Source: Gammaproteobacteria bacterium
Lineage (GTDB): Bacteria > Pseudomonadota > Gammaproteobacteria > Steroidobacterales > Rariloculaceae
Assembly (NCBI GenBank): GCA_022826245.1
Contig: JAJDVG010000002.1
Location: 1 to 64,000, forward strand
Direction of reading: 5' to 3'
DNA length: 64,000 bases
A program made the position numbers and the translations under genes. The notes under the pieces were generated by a model that made no database searches, had not been told where the DNA came from, and was given only the letters and a program-made list of their open reading frames with translations. Shown piece by piece: positions 1-10,034 of the stretch. Each line of letters opens with the position of its first letter. Positions within the stretch are counted from its first letter, which is position 1.

Positions 1-426
1 GGCGTTCAGTTGTCTCGCCAGGGGAAATACCGTGTTCCTGACGGACTCGTCCTGGAAGCTCGCGCCTTCCGGGACGACCGGGGCGCGCGCCGAACGGTAG
101 AAGGGATTGACCACGAGCACCGAGTAGCCGGACTCCGCGAGCCGCCGCCCCATCTGCCGGAACGCCGGACGCAGGCCCAGAATATCGGGCCAGACCAGGA
201 CGCCCGCATGGGCGCCGGCAGCGGGATGCACGAAATAGCAGTCCGCGATGCCGTCGGGCGTCTCGATCTCGACATCCCGCTCGGTGACGTCCTGCGCATC
301 CGCAGCCCTCGGCAACAGCATCGCAAGCCCGGTTCCCGCCGACAGCGCACCGAACTCGCGCCGCGTCAGCTCGTTTCGACTGTCCAGATACTTGTTGGAT
401 TCCCTGACCGTACGTTCATCGCACAT
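1..426 (-). CDS. Dienelactone hydrolase family protein, Tat-type signal (partial, runs off left edge)
   Basis: The reading frame stays open from an ATG at 426 to the window edge, so the C-terminal part is missing. The 142 visible residues begin with a short leader, a twin-arginine motif (TRREF) and a hydrophobic stretch ending near AADAQ, which suggests Tat export. The mature part has the order ETPDGIADCYFVHP, GVLVWPDILGL, MGRRLAESGYSVLVVNPFYR, typical of the first beta strands of dienelactone hydrolases (alpha/beta hydrolase fold, ester or lactone hydrolysis). The nucleophile Cys/Ser region is not in the window. A GGGGGAG ribosome site lies just upstream of the start. The exact substrate cannot be told. 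Confidence 0.8.
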   Translation of the reverse strand, partial: MCDERTVRESNKYLDSRNELTRREFGALSAGTGLAMLLPRAADAQDVTERDVEIETPDGIADCYFVHPAAGAHAGVLVWPDILGLRPAFRQMGRRLAESGYSVLVVNPFYRSARAPVVPEGASFQDESVRNTVFPLARQLNA

Positions 427-513
427 GGTTTGCTCCCCCTTGTCGAGCTTGTTGTTTCGGTTGACCCGAGTCTACACCGTCGCGGTTTCGCAACCGCGCC
501 GGCAACGGAAAGC

Positions 514-588
514 TGGTAGGCGCGATTGGGATTGAACCAACGACCCCCACCATGTCAAGGTGGTGCTCTACCACTGAGCTACGCGCCT
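514..588 (-). tRNA. tRNA-Val (anticodon GAC)
   Basis: Read on the minus strand, the sequence folds as a full cloverleaf: a perfect 7-bp acceptor stem (AGGCGCG with CGCGCCT), a D arm starting AGCTCAG, an anticodon stem CCACC/GGTGG around loop TTGACAT giving anticodon GAC, a T arm with GGTTCAATCCC, discriminator A and an encoded CCA end. Confidence 0.95.
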
Positions 589-599
589 GAAGAGGCGCA

Positions 600-629
600 A
601 CGATACCCGAGAACCGGCGCGAGCCGCAA
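600..629 (-). promoter_or_regulatory. Candidate sigma-70 promoter of tRNA-Val
   Basis: On the minus strand TTGCGG (624-629) and TATCGT (600-605) are separated by 18 bases and end 11 bases before the tRNA. The match to -35 and -10 consensus is moderate. This is inference from spacing and position. Confidence 0.4.
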
Positions 630-735
630 CGCGGTATCACAGGCCGACGTTTGCACTCGCACGGTGCATGCAGCATGCCGTGTTCGGGTCACGAATCAAC
701 CGGCCAGGCCGGTCGGGCCACTGGCTGTCGCAAGC

Positions 736-2757
<2,022 letters not shown>

Positions 2758-2843
2758 TGCCTTGCCCGGAGTCGCTTGGAGCTACGGTGTTCGGAACGTA
2801 AGATTATGTGACTCCGCCTGAGTCTTTGAAAGGTCAGCCCGTC

Positions 2844-4028
2844 TTGACTACCCGCCTCGCGCGCAGGCTGCTGCGTATCCGGCCGTCGGCCACCGTCAGC
2901 ATTACGGCCAGGGCACTTCGCCTGAAGGAGCAGGGCCGGGAGATCATCAGCCTGAGCGCCGGCGAGCCCGATTTCGACACTCCGGAGCATGTCAAGGCGG
3001 CCGCGGTCGAAGCCATTGCCCGCGGCGAAACGAAATACACGGCGATCGACGGTTCCGGTGCGCTGAAGACGGCGATCGTCGGCAAGTTCGCGCGCGACAA
3101 CGGACTCGACTACCGGCCGGAGCAGATCATCGTCTCCAACGGCGCCAAGCAGTCGTGCTACAACGCCTGCCAGGCGCTGCTCGACCCGGGCGACGAGGTC
3201 ATCATCCCGGCGCCGTACTGGGTGTCGTATCCGGCCATGGTGCGGCTCGCGGACGCCGAACCCGTCATTGTGCAGACGTCCCCGGCACATGGGTTCCTGA
3301 TGCGACCCGAACAGCTTGCCGCCGCGATTACGGAGCAGACGCGGCTCGTGATTCTCAACAACCCCTGCAATCCGACGGGCGCGGTCCATTCGCGCGCCGA
3401 CCTGGCCGAGCTGGGCGAAGTGCTGCATCAACATCCGCGCGTGCTGGTCCTTGCCGACGAAATCTACGAACACATCTGCTGGCACGATGAACCGTTCACA
3501 AGCTTTGCGTCGGCCTGCCGGCGCCTGCGCGATCGCACAGTCACGGTCAACGGAGTGTCCAAGGGCTACGCGATGAGCGGCTGGCGCATCGGTTACGCGG
3601 CGGGTCCGGATGCGGTCATCGGGGCGATGAAGACGATTCAGAGCCAAAGCACGACAAACGCCTGCTCCGTCTCGCAGGCCGCCGCCTGCGCCGCGCTCGG
3701 CGGTGACCGCACTTTCCTGCGCGATACCCGCGCCGCATTCAAACAACGCCACGCCCGCGTCGTGGCGCGATTGAATATGATCGACGGCGTCGAATGCCTG
3801 CCGGGCCAGGGCGCCTTTTACGTCTTCCCGAACGTCGAAACCCTCATCGGGACGAAAGGTCTGGAGGACGACGTGGCGCTCTGCGAGCGGCTGCTCGACG
3901 AGACCGGAGTAGCGCTGGTGCCGGGTTCCGCGTTCGGCGGCCGGGGCCACGTACGCATTTCATACGCCGCATCGCTCGAGACGCTCGATGCCGCAATCGA
4001 CAGAATCGCGGAATTCGCGGCATCCTGA
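2844..4028 (+). CDS. Pyridoxal-phosphate class I aminotransferase, aspartate-type
   Basis: Fold type I PLP aminotransferase of the aspartate/AatA branch, transferring amino groups between amino acids and 2-oxo acids. Motifs in order are LSAGEPDFDTP, YTAIDGSGALKTAI, APYWVSYP, NNPCNPTGAV, LADEIYEHI (PLP-ring Asp) and NGVSKGYAMSGWRIGY with the Schiff-base lysine. The frame could also begin at GTG 2808 (12 residues longer). I prefer TTG 2844, because the protein then starts at the family's usual place before RPSATVSITARA and an AAAGG lies 10 bases upstream. The gene is divergent from uvrB and followed by tRNA-Asn. The substrate range cannot be read from sequence. Confidence 0.9.
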   Translation: MTTRLARRLLRIRPSATVSITARALRLKEQGREIISLSAGEPDFDTPEHVKAAAVEAIARGETKYTAIDGSGALKTAIVGKFARDNGLDYRPEQIIVSNGAKQSCYNACQALLDPGDEVIIPAPYWVSYPAMVRLADAEPVIVQTSPAHGFLMRPEQLAAAITEQTRLVILNNPCNPTGAVHSRADLAELGEVLHQHPRVLVLADEIYEHICWHDEPFTSFASACRRLRDRTVTVNGVSKGYAMSGWRIGYAAGPDAVIGAMKTIQSQSTTNACSVSQAAACAALGGDRTFLRDTRAAFKQRHARVVARLNMIDGVECLPGQGAFYVFPNVETLIGTKGLEDDVALCERLLDETGVALVPGSAFGGRGHVRISYAASLETLDAAIDRIAEFAAS

Positions 4029-4095
4029 ACTGCCGACGCCGGCTAGCCGTGTTTCGCTAAGCTCCTGAAAAAATGGGAAATTCCGCTCAAGTCGC

Positions 4096-4124
4096 TTGAC
4101 TTGCCTTTACCCTTCCCGGACAAT
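4096..4124 (+). promoter_or_regulatory. Sigma-70 promoter of tRNA-Asn
   Basis: TTGACT (4096-4101) and GACAAT (4119-4124) are separated by exactly 17 bases. The tRNA begins 18 bases after the -10 box. This is close to consensus in sequence and spacing. Confidence 0.7.
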
Positions 4125-4142
4125 GCGCTCGCCAATTCCGGT

Positions 4143-4218
4143 TCCCCGGTAGCTCAGTTGGTAGAGCAGTCGGCTGTTAACCGACTTGTCGCTGGTTCGA
4201 GTCCGGCCCGGGGAGCCA
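4143..4218 (+). tRNA. tRNA-Asn (anticodon GTT)
   Basis: Full cloverleaf: acceptor stem TCCCCGG/CCGGGGA, D arm AGCTCAGTTGGTAGAGC, anticodon stem GTCGG/CCGAC around loop CTGTTAA with anticodon GTT, T arm with GGTTCGAGTCC, discriminator G and encoded CCA. Confidence 0.97.
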
Positions 4219-4376
4219 ACTCTCCACGTTCGTGGCTTATATTGTCCTTATAAAGCATGGGTTTAAGTCATTAAATTTATGCGTTACCTTAACTCTTGCT
4301 GCACGTGGTCGGCGCGACTGACCGTCCATGGCCCAAAGTATCCTTCACGCCCTGCCCTTCCCGGAGTCCCACCGCA

Positions 4377-5756
4377 GTGACAAACCTCGCAACACTCGAC
4401 CGTACACACGTCTTCCACCCGAACACGAACCTCGCCGCGATGCAGCACGCGGACCCGCTCGTGCTGTCGCGCGGCGAAGGCATCCACATCTGGGACAACC
4501 ACGGCAAGCGCTACATCGAGGGCATGGGGGGGCTCTGGTGCACGACGCTCGGTTATGGCGACGAGGAGCTCGCGCAGACGGCGCGGGAGCAGACGAAAAA
4601 GCTGTCGTTCACGCACCTGTTCGCCGGCAAGAGCCATGAGCCGGGCATATTGCTCGCCGAGAAGCTCGCTGCGATGGCGCCGTTCGATGCGTCACGCGTC
4701 TTCTACGGCAACTCGGGCTCCGACGCGAACGACACGCAGATCAAACTCGTCTGGTACTACCACAATGCGATCGGGAAACCGAAGAAGAAAAAGATCATCG
4801 CTCGGCAGAAGGCCTACCACGGAACGACGCTGGCAACCGCGGGGCTGACCGGCCTGCCGCCGTTTCACAAGCATTTCGACGTGCCGTTCGACTTCATCCG
4901 GCACACCGACTGCCCGCACTTTTACCGATTTGCCGAACCCGGCGAGACGGAAGAGCAGTACTCGACGCGGCTTGCCGGGAACCTCGAGAAGCTCATTCTC
5001 GACGAGGATCCGGAGACCGTCGGCGCCTTCATCGCGGAGCCGCTCATGGGTGTCGGCGGCGTTCTGCTGCCGCCCGAGGGCTACTTCAGGAAGATCCAGG
5101 CCGTACTCGAGAAGTACGACATCCTGCTCATCGACGACGAGGTCATTTGCGGTTTCGGCCGGACTGGGAATCCCTGGGGAGCGCAGACGTTCAATATGCG
5201 ACCGACGTCGATCACGGTAGCCAAGGCCCTGTCGTCGGCGTACCTGCCGATCAGCGCCGTGATCCTGCCTGAATTCCTTTACGAACCGATGGTCGCGCCG
5301 AGCGGCGAAGTGGGCCTGTTCGGGCATGGATTCACCTACTCCGGCCATCCGGTCTCGGCAGCCGTTGCGCTGCGCACGCTCGAGATCTACGAAGAACGCA
5401 AGCTCTACGATCACGTCCGCGCGGTCACCCCGAGGTTCCAGACACGGCTCGCGGCGCTCGGCGAGCATCCGCTCGTCGGCGAGGCACGCGGCATCGGGCT
5501 CGTCGGCGCCGTCGAACTAGTCGCGAACAAGGCATCGAAAACATCGTTCGATCCCAAGCACGGGGTCGGCGCGAAGTGCATGGGCTCATGCCAGGACAAC
5601 GGGCTCATCGTGCGTGCGATCGGCGACGCCGTGGCCGTCTGTCCACCGTACATCGTGACGGAGGAACAGGTCGACGAGATCTTCGACCTGTTCGAGCGCG
5701 GGCTCGACGAAACACTCGCCTGGGCCGGCAAGGAGGGACTGATCCAGGGGCAGTGA
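4377..5756 (+). CDS. Class III aminotransferase (omega-amino acid/beta-alanine:pyruvate type)
   Basis: PLP-dependent class III transaminase, family of beta-alanine/omega-amino acid:pyruvate aminotransferases. Motifs in order are GMGGLWCTTLGYG, FYGNSGSDANDTQIKL (phosphate-binding), KAYHGTTLATAGLTG, AEPLMGVGGVLLPP, LIDDEVICGFGRTG (PLP-ring Asp) and VAKALSSAYLPISAV with the Schiff-base lysine, then GHGFTYSGHPVSAAVAL. The frame is open back to ATG 4296, but GTG 4377 has GGAG 10 bases upstream and removes 27 residues that look unlike the family, leaving 459 residues. The upstream 4219-4376 leader is notably AT-rich. The gene is convergent with the amidase. Confidence 0.92.
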   Translation: MTNLATLDRTHVFHPNTNLAAMQHADPLVLSRGEGIHIWDNHGKRYIEGMGGLWCTTLGYGDEELAQTAREQTKKLSFTHLFAGKSHEPGILLAEKLAAMAPFDASRVFYGNSGSDANDTQIKLVWYYHNAIGKPKKKKIIARQKAYHGTTLATAGLTGLPPFHKHFDVPFDFIRHTDCPHFYRFAEPGETEEQYSTRLAGNLEKLILDEDPETVGAFIAEPLMGVGGVLLPPEGYFRKIQAVLEKYDILLIDDEVICGFGRTGNPWGAQTFNMRPTSITVAKALSSAYLPISAVILPEFLYEPMVAPSGEVGLFGHGFTYSGHPVSAAVALRTLEIYEERKLYDHVRAVTPRFQTRLAALGEHPLVGEARGIGLVGAVELVANKASKTSFDPKHGVGAKCMGSCQDNGLIVRAIGDAVAVCPPYIVTEEQVDEIFDLFERGLDETLAWAGKEGLIQGQ

Positions 5757-5818
5757 CGGCGATGCGGACGGTTTGCGGAACTGCGGGCCCCGATCCGGGC
5801 GGCCGGCAGATCGCGCAG

Positions 5819-7357
5819 TCAATCGATACCCGGTGGTCGCCGCTCCAGGTGTTCGGTCACGAGTTCATAGGCGAGCGCGGCTTCCAGTACAGCCTGGTCG
5901 CTGCCGTAGGGACCGATTAGCTGCATCCCCATGGGCCGGCCGCGCGCATCGAATCCGACCGGTACGTTGACGGCCGGCGTTCCGGCGAGCGAGGCGCCGA
6001 TCACGACCTCCATCCAGCGATGATAGGTATCCATCGTCCGCCCGGCGATTTCGCGCGGCCAATGCACGCTGGCGGGAAACGGAAACACCTGCGCGCTCGG
6101 TATCGCGAGCAGATCGAAGCGTTCGAACAGCGCGTGCAGGGTCGTGTACCACTGCGCGCGCGAGACGGACGCCTCGTGAATGTCGGCGGCGGACAGCCCG
6201 AGACTGCCCTCGATCTCGAAGATCATTTCGGGCTTCAGCAGTTGCCGCTGGGCGGGATCCTCGAGCATCGGCTGGCGTCCCGCGTGCGACCAGTGCCGCA
6301 GCGTGACCCAGGTACGCCACAAGCGATCCATGTCGAAATCCGGCAACAGATTCTCGGACCGTACACCGTGCGATTCGAGCTCGCGCAGCGCCTGCTCGCA
6401 AAGCTCCGCGACACCGGGTTCCATCGCGAGGTGGCCATCGAGGTCGCCCAGCCAGCCGATGCGCAAACCGGCGAGCGCCGCCGGCCGATAGCTGCCGTAA
6501 CCGGCCAGCTCGTCGCGCATCATCATGGGCGCTCGCGGATCGAAACCGGCCATCGTACCGAACAGCCGGATCGTGTCGCCGACGTTGCGCCCCATCGGGC
6601 CGTTCGTCGACAGTTGGTTGTAGAACAGATCGTCCGGTGTGCGCGGCACGCGGCCCTGGCTCGGGCGAAAGCCGATGACGTTGTTGAATGCGGCGGGATT
6701 GCGCAGCGAGCCCATCATGTCGCTGCCGTCGGCGGTCGGCAGCATCTGCGTCGCCATGCCGACCGCGGCGCCGCCGCTGCTGCCGCCGGCCGTGAGTTCC
6801 GCATCGTAAGCGTTGCGCGTGACGCCGAACACCGTGTTGTACGACTGTGAACCCATGCCGAACTCGGGCACGTTCGTCTTGCCGATGAAGATCGCGCCGG
6901 CCTCGCGAATGCGGGCAATGTGCAGGTCGTCGGCGTCCGGCATGGCGCCCGCGAAGATCGGCGAGCCGTTGCTCGTCGGCAATCCCCTGGCGTCTGCAAG
7001 ATCCTTCACGGCGTGCGGGATACCGTGCAACCAGCCGCGATAGCTGCCGCTCGCGAGCTCGTCGTCGGCGCGCTCTGCCCGTGCAAGGCAGACGTCGTCG
7101 TCAAGCATGCTGACGATCGCGTTGTGGACGGGATTCAGCCGCTGGATTCGCTCCAGATACGCCTGCATCGTCTCGACACAGCTCACCTGCCCGTTCCGAA
7201 TCGCGTCGGAGAGCTGGGAAGCGGACAAGGCGGTAATCCGGGTCGGGAGGTCGGCAGCGGACACGCGATCGTACCTCAGCGCGGCAACGGCAACGGCGGC
7301 AGCGGCGCTGTCGAACAGGAGCCGGCGCCGGCTCAGCATGCCAGGGAGCAAGCGCAT
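5819..7357 (-). CDS. Tat-exported amidase (amidase signature family)
   Basis: Amidase signature hydrolase acting on carboxamides, probably periplasmic because the N-terminus has LSRRRLL followed by a hydrophobic Ala/Val segment. The Ser-cisSer-Lys triad is visible: Lys118 (HAVKD), Ser193 (GGSSGG) and Ser217 (MGSLRNPA), with spacings of 75 and 24 residues, the same as the classic family. Start ATG 7357 is chosen because AAGGGT sits just upstream. An in-frame codon at 7447 would add 30 residues of non-family sequence and lack the usual signal position. The protein has 512 residues. The substrate is unknown. The gene is divergent from the serine hydrolase gene. Confidence 0.93.
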   Translation of the reverse strand: MRLLPGMLSRRRLLFDSAAAAVAVAALRYDRVSAADLPTRITALSASQLSDAIRNGQVSCVETMQAYLERIQRLNPVHNAIVSMLDDDVCLARAERADDELASGSYRGWLHGIPHAVKDLADARGLPTSNGSPIFAGAMPDADDLHIARIREAGAIFIGKTNVPEFGMGSQSYNTVFGVTRNAYDAELTAGGSSGGAAVGMATQMLPTADGSDMMGSLRNPAAFNNVIGFRPSQGRVPRTPDDLFYNQLSTNGPMGRNVGDTIRLFGTMAGFDPRAPMMMRDELAGYGSYRPAALAGLRIGWLGDLDGHLAMEPGVAELCEQALRELESHGVRSENLLPDFDMDRLWRTWVTLRHWSHAGRQPMLEDPAQRQLLKPEMIFEIEGSLGLSAADIHEASVSRAQWYTTLHALFERFDLLAIPSAQVFPFPASVHWPREIAGRTMDTYHRWMEVVIGASLAGTPAVNVPVGFDARGRPMGMQLIGPYGSDQAVLEAALAYELVTEHLERRPPGID

Positions 7358-7532
7358 TCCGTGACCCTTCGTCGCGCTGACGCGTCGGCGGATCATAGCA
7401 CGCGGGCTGTGACCGATCTGGCGCCTGCGTTTGCCGGCCAGTAACATCGGTCACGACGAACCGCATCGAGAAAAAGCCTGGCCACCGTCGCGTTACAGGG
7501 CGGTATCCACACCTGACACCGGGGGCAACAAC

Positions 7533-8993
7533 ATGAAACGGTCCATCAAGCTCTGCCTGCTCGCACTGATCGCTTCCGCAGCGCCGTGCTGGACGATTCC
7601 GGCTCATGCGCAGCAGCAGGAAACCTACGACTACTGGCAGTTCAATCGCGAAATCGTCCGGCGCGGCCAGCAGGCGGTATTCATGTGCAACGGACTGTTC
7701 ACGTCGAACCGCACGCTCGAGCAGGTTTTCGAGCAGGAGCTCGCGTTCCTTGCGGACCCAGTCGGTACCGCGGAAGGCGGCGACTACGTCGTCGACCGGG
7801 ACCGCCGTGCCGTCGCCATCGGCGCCGACGATGTGGCGCCGCCGATTCGGGCGGCTTTCCGCGAAGGCGTCGGCTGCGTCGTGATGGCGCCGGACCAGAC
7901 GTTCGAGGATATCGACGGCCTGCCGAAGATCGACATGCCCCCTCCGGAAGACGATCCGGCGACGATCCCCTGGCCTAACGGCGACCTGGTCGAGTCCGCT
8001 GACCTGCCGCCGCACATCGATGCGGCGAAACTCCAAGCCGCCTCGAACCGGGCATTCGATCGCGAGTCGGACGAACAGGTCACGCTGAGCCTGCTGATCG
8101 TGCACGACGGCAGGATCATCCACGAGCGTTACGCACCGGGCGTGGACATGAGCACGCGCACGCGCACCTGGTCGACGGCCAAGAGCATCGCTTCGACATT
8201 GATCGGCATGCTCGTGGACGCTGGCCGCCTGTCGCTCGATGCGCCCCTCGATATCGATTGGCTTCCCGAAGTCGGCGCGGCCGGCCACGACCCGCGTTCC
8301 AGGATCACGCTGCGCCACGCGCTCAACATGTCGAGCGGCCTGTATCCAATCGACAATGCCTCACTCGAATATGCGACCGGGTCCGGAATGTCCTACTGGA
8401 TCGGGGCCAGTTCCGTGCGCCAGCTTCGGCACGGCGCGGCGATCCGCGAGCCCGGGACTTACTGGGACTACGAGAACTACGACACGCTCAGAGCGGTCTA
8501 CGCGATGAAACTGGTACTCGGCGACGAGAAGACGTATCACGAGTTCCCGCGCCGGGCGTTGCTCGACCGGATCGGCATGCGCAACACGCTCGTCAGCATG
8601 GACCGCTTCGGCGATTTCATACTGAGCAGTCAGGTCTACACCAACGCTCGCGACCTTGCCCGCTTCGGTCTGCTCTATCTCAATGACGGCGTCTGGGACG
8701 GCGAGCGGCTGATCTCGGAGGACTGGATCGAATTCGTGCGTACACCGGCCCCTGCGCTCGCGGAACTGGGCAATTTCTATGGCGGGCAGTTCTGGCTCGT
8801 ACCGGACGACCGCAAGGATGAAGTGCCGGCCGATGCCTATTCCACTTCCGGCAATCGCGGCCAGTACACGCTGATCGTGCCGTCGCACGATCTGGTAATC
8901 GTCAGGCGCGGGCTCGACTACGGCGCCCAGGGCTTCGATCGCTGGGCATTGCTGGCCGAAGTGCTGGCCGCGTTCGATGACGCGTCCAGATGA
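7533..8993 (+). CDS. Secreted serine hydrolase, beta-lactamase class C-like family
   Basis: Family of class C beta-lactamases, DD-peptidases, esterases and 6-aminohexanoate-dimer hydrolases. A signal peptide ends near AHA (residue 26). The catalytic S-x-x-K is Ser214-Thr-Ala-Lys217 (WSTAKSIAS) and the Y-x-N element is Tyr313-Glu-Asn315. The third element looks like SGNRGQYT rather than KTG, which points away from true beta-lactamases and toward esterase or amide hydrolase activity. About 150 residues between the signal and the catalytic domain have no family I recognise. The start has a GGGGG ribosome site. The stop overlaps the next gene by ATGA, implying coupled translation. Confidence 0.88.
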   Translation: MKRSIKLCLLALIASAAPCWTIPAHAQQQETYDYWQFNREIVRRGQQAVFMCNGLFTSNRTLEQVFEQELAFLADPVGTAEGGDYVVDRDRRAVAIGADDVAPPIRAAFREGVGCVVMAPDQTFEDIDGLPKIDMPPPEDDPATIPWPNGDLVESADLPPHIDAAKLQAASNRAFDRESDEQVTLSLLIVHDGRIIHERYAPGVDMSTRTRTWSTAKSIASTLIGMLVDAGRLSLDAPLDIDWLPEVGAAGHDPRSRITLRHALNMSSGLYPIDNASLEYATGSGMSYWIGASSVRQLRHGAAIREPGTYWDYENYDTLRAVYAMKLVLGDEKTYHEFPRRALLDRIGMRNTLVSMDRFGDFILSSQVYTNARDLARFGLLYLNDGVWDGERLISEDWIEFVRTPAPALAELGNFYGGQFWLVPDDRKDEVPADAYSTSGNRGQYTLIVPSHDLVIVRRGLDYGAQGFDRWALLAEVLAAFDDASR

Positions 8994-9547
8994 CGAAGAG
9001 GTGGCCGATCATGCGTAATTCCGAGCGCGCTGCCTGGGCGATCGCCGTTGTGGCTTCTGCCGTCGCTGTATTCGCCATCGCCGGACGCCCGGACGCCGGA
9101 CCGGGCAGACCGAGCCAGGCGGAACTCGACGCGAACAAGCAGATCCTGCTCGACTTCTTCAGCTACGAAGGCCCTCGACAGGAGCGAGCCGAACGGTTCA
9201 TGACCGAGGACTACATTCAGCACAATCCGCGGCTGCTAAGGATGGACGACTTTACGGGCGCGTCCGGCCGGCAGGCCTGGATCGAGGGCTTTGAGGAAGC
9301 CGAGCGCCGCGGCATCCGCATCGTCGACCTCGGCGGCATCCCGCTGCGCAATCCCGTCCTCGTCATGGCCGAAGACGACCTCGTGACTGCGATCTATCGC
9401 GGTGAGATGACCGATCCCGACGATCCCGACAGAACATACGAGGCGTTCGCTTTCGAGACCGTGCGCATACGCGACGGCAAGATGGCCGAGCATTGGGATC
9501 AGGTGACGCTCGCGCCGGGCTGGATGGACGGCGATTCCGATCGCTAG
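8990..9547 (+). CDS. SnoaL/NTF2-like protein with N-terminal membrane anchor or signal
   Basis: The 185-residue protein has a hydrophobic segment near residues 14-31 and then a SnoaL-like cone-shaped fold: NKQILLDFFSYEG, RFMTEDYIQHNP, a central stretch ending in FAFETVRIRDGKMAEHWD. That last motif is typical of SnoaL/ketosteroid-isomerase-like proteins (often annotated as polyketide cyclase-like or ester cyclase). Catalytic function cannot be assigned. The start overlaps the stop of the serine hydrolase by 4 bases, so the two are probably co-translated and may act on the same compound. Confidence 0.85.
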   Translation: MTKRWPIMRNSERAAWAIAVVASAVAVFAIAGRPDAGPGRPSQAELDANKQILLDFFSYEGPRQERAERFMTEDYIQHNPRLLRMDDFTGASGRQAWIEGFEEAERRGIRIVDLGGIPLRNPVLVMAEDDLVTAIYRGEMTDPDDPDRTYEAFAFETVRIRDGKMAEHWDQVTLAPGWMDGDSDR

Positions 9548-9557
9548 GACCGCGCTG

Positions 9558-9950
9558 TCACTCCCCCCAGCCGCTCCGCGGTTGTTGCGTCCCTTCGACG
9601 AAGTGCCAGTATTCGCGCAGACCGCGGCAGAGCCCGGATGCATCGAAGTCGAGAATGAATGCGCCCGCGAGCGTGATCGGCGCACCGTCATTCGTCAGCG
9701 TCGTCCACCACTCCACGACCGTGCGGCCGCCGACGGTGATCGGCGTGCCGTAACGCATCTCGACGTTGGCCTGTTGCCCGGTTACCCGCGACCAATACGC
9801 GCGGATTCCGTCCCGGCCGGCGAAAGCGCTTTGGTACGGCTGTTCGGCGTAAGTCGCGTCCTCGGTAAAGAGCGCCGCCGCCGCGTCGGGGTTACGGTCG
9901 ATCCAGGCCTTGCGATAGCCGTCGAGCCATTCGGTTGGCGTCATGCTCAT
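9558..9950 (-). CDS. NTF2-like/SnoaL-like cytoplasmic protein
   Basis: A small NTF2-like protein with DGYRKAWIDRNPDAAAALFTEDATY followed by YWSRVTG and VEWWTTLTNDG, the usual pattern of nuclear transport factor 2/SnoaL-like domains. No signal peptide is seen. It is about 130 residues from ATG 9950. An in-frame ATG at 9971 would add seven residues, and no clear ribosome site separates the two. It lies tail to tail with the other SnoaL-like gene only about 10 bases away and is divergent from the M20 peptidase gene. The function is not predictable. Confidence 0.82.
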   Translation of the reverse strand: MSMTPTEWLDGYRKAWIDRNPDAAAALFTEDATYAEQPYQSAFAGRDGIRAYWSRVTGQQANVEMRYGTPITVGGRTVVEWWTTLTNDGAPITLAGAFILDFDASGLCRGLREYWHFVEGTQQPRSGWGE

Positions 9951-10034
9951 GGCACCGCATACTAGCACCATGCGTCACCGTAAGTTCCAGGATTGCCGAG
10001 CAGGCTGCCGGCAGCCTGCCGCCAGGAGAACATC

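Noticed and set aside
10..519. Plus-strand open frame at the left edge
   Set aside because: Shadow of the partial dienelactone hydrolase on the minus strand, which has a signal peptide, a ribosome site and family motifs.
4143..4218. tRNA-Asn as integration site for the accessory region at 4.2-17.4 kb
   Set aside because: No integrase gene and no second copy of the tRNA 3' end were seen downstream within the window, so an integrated island is not supported.
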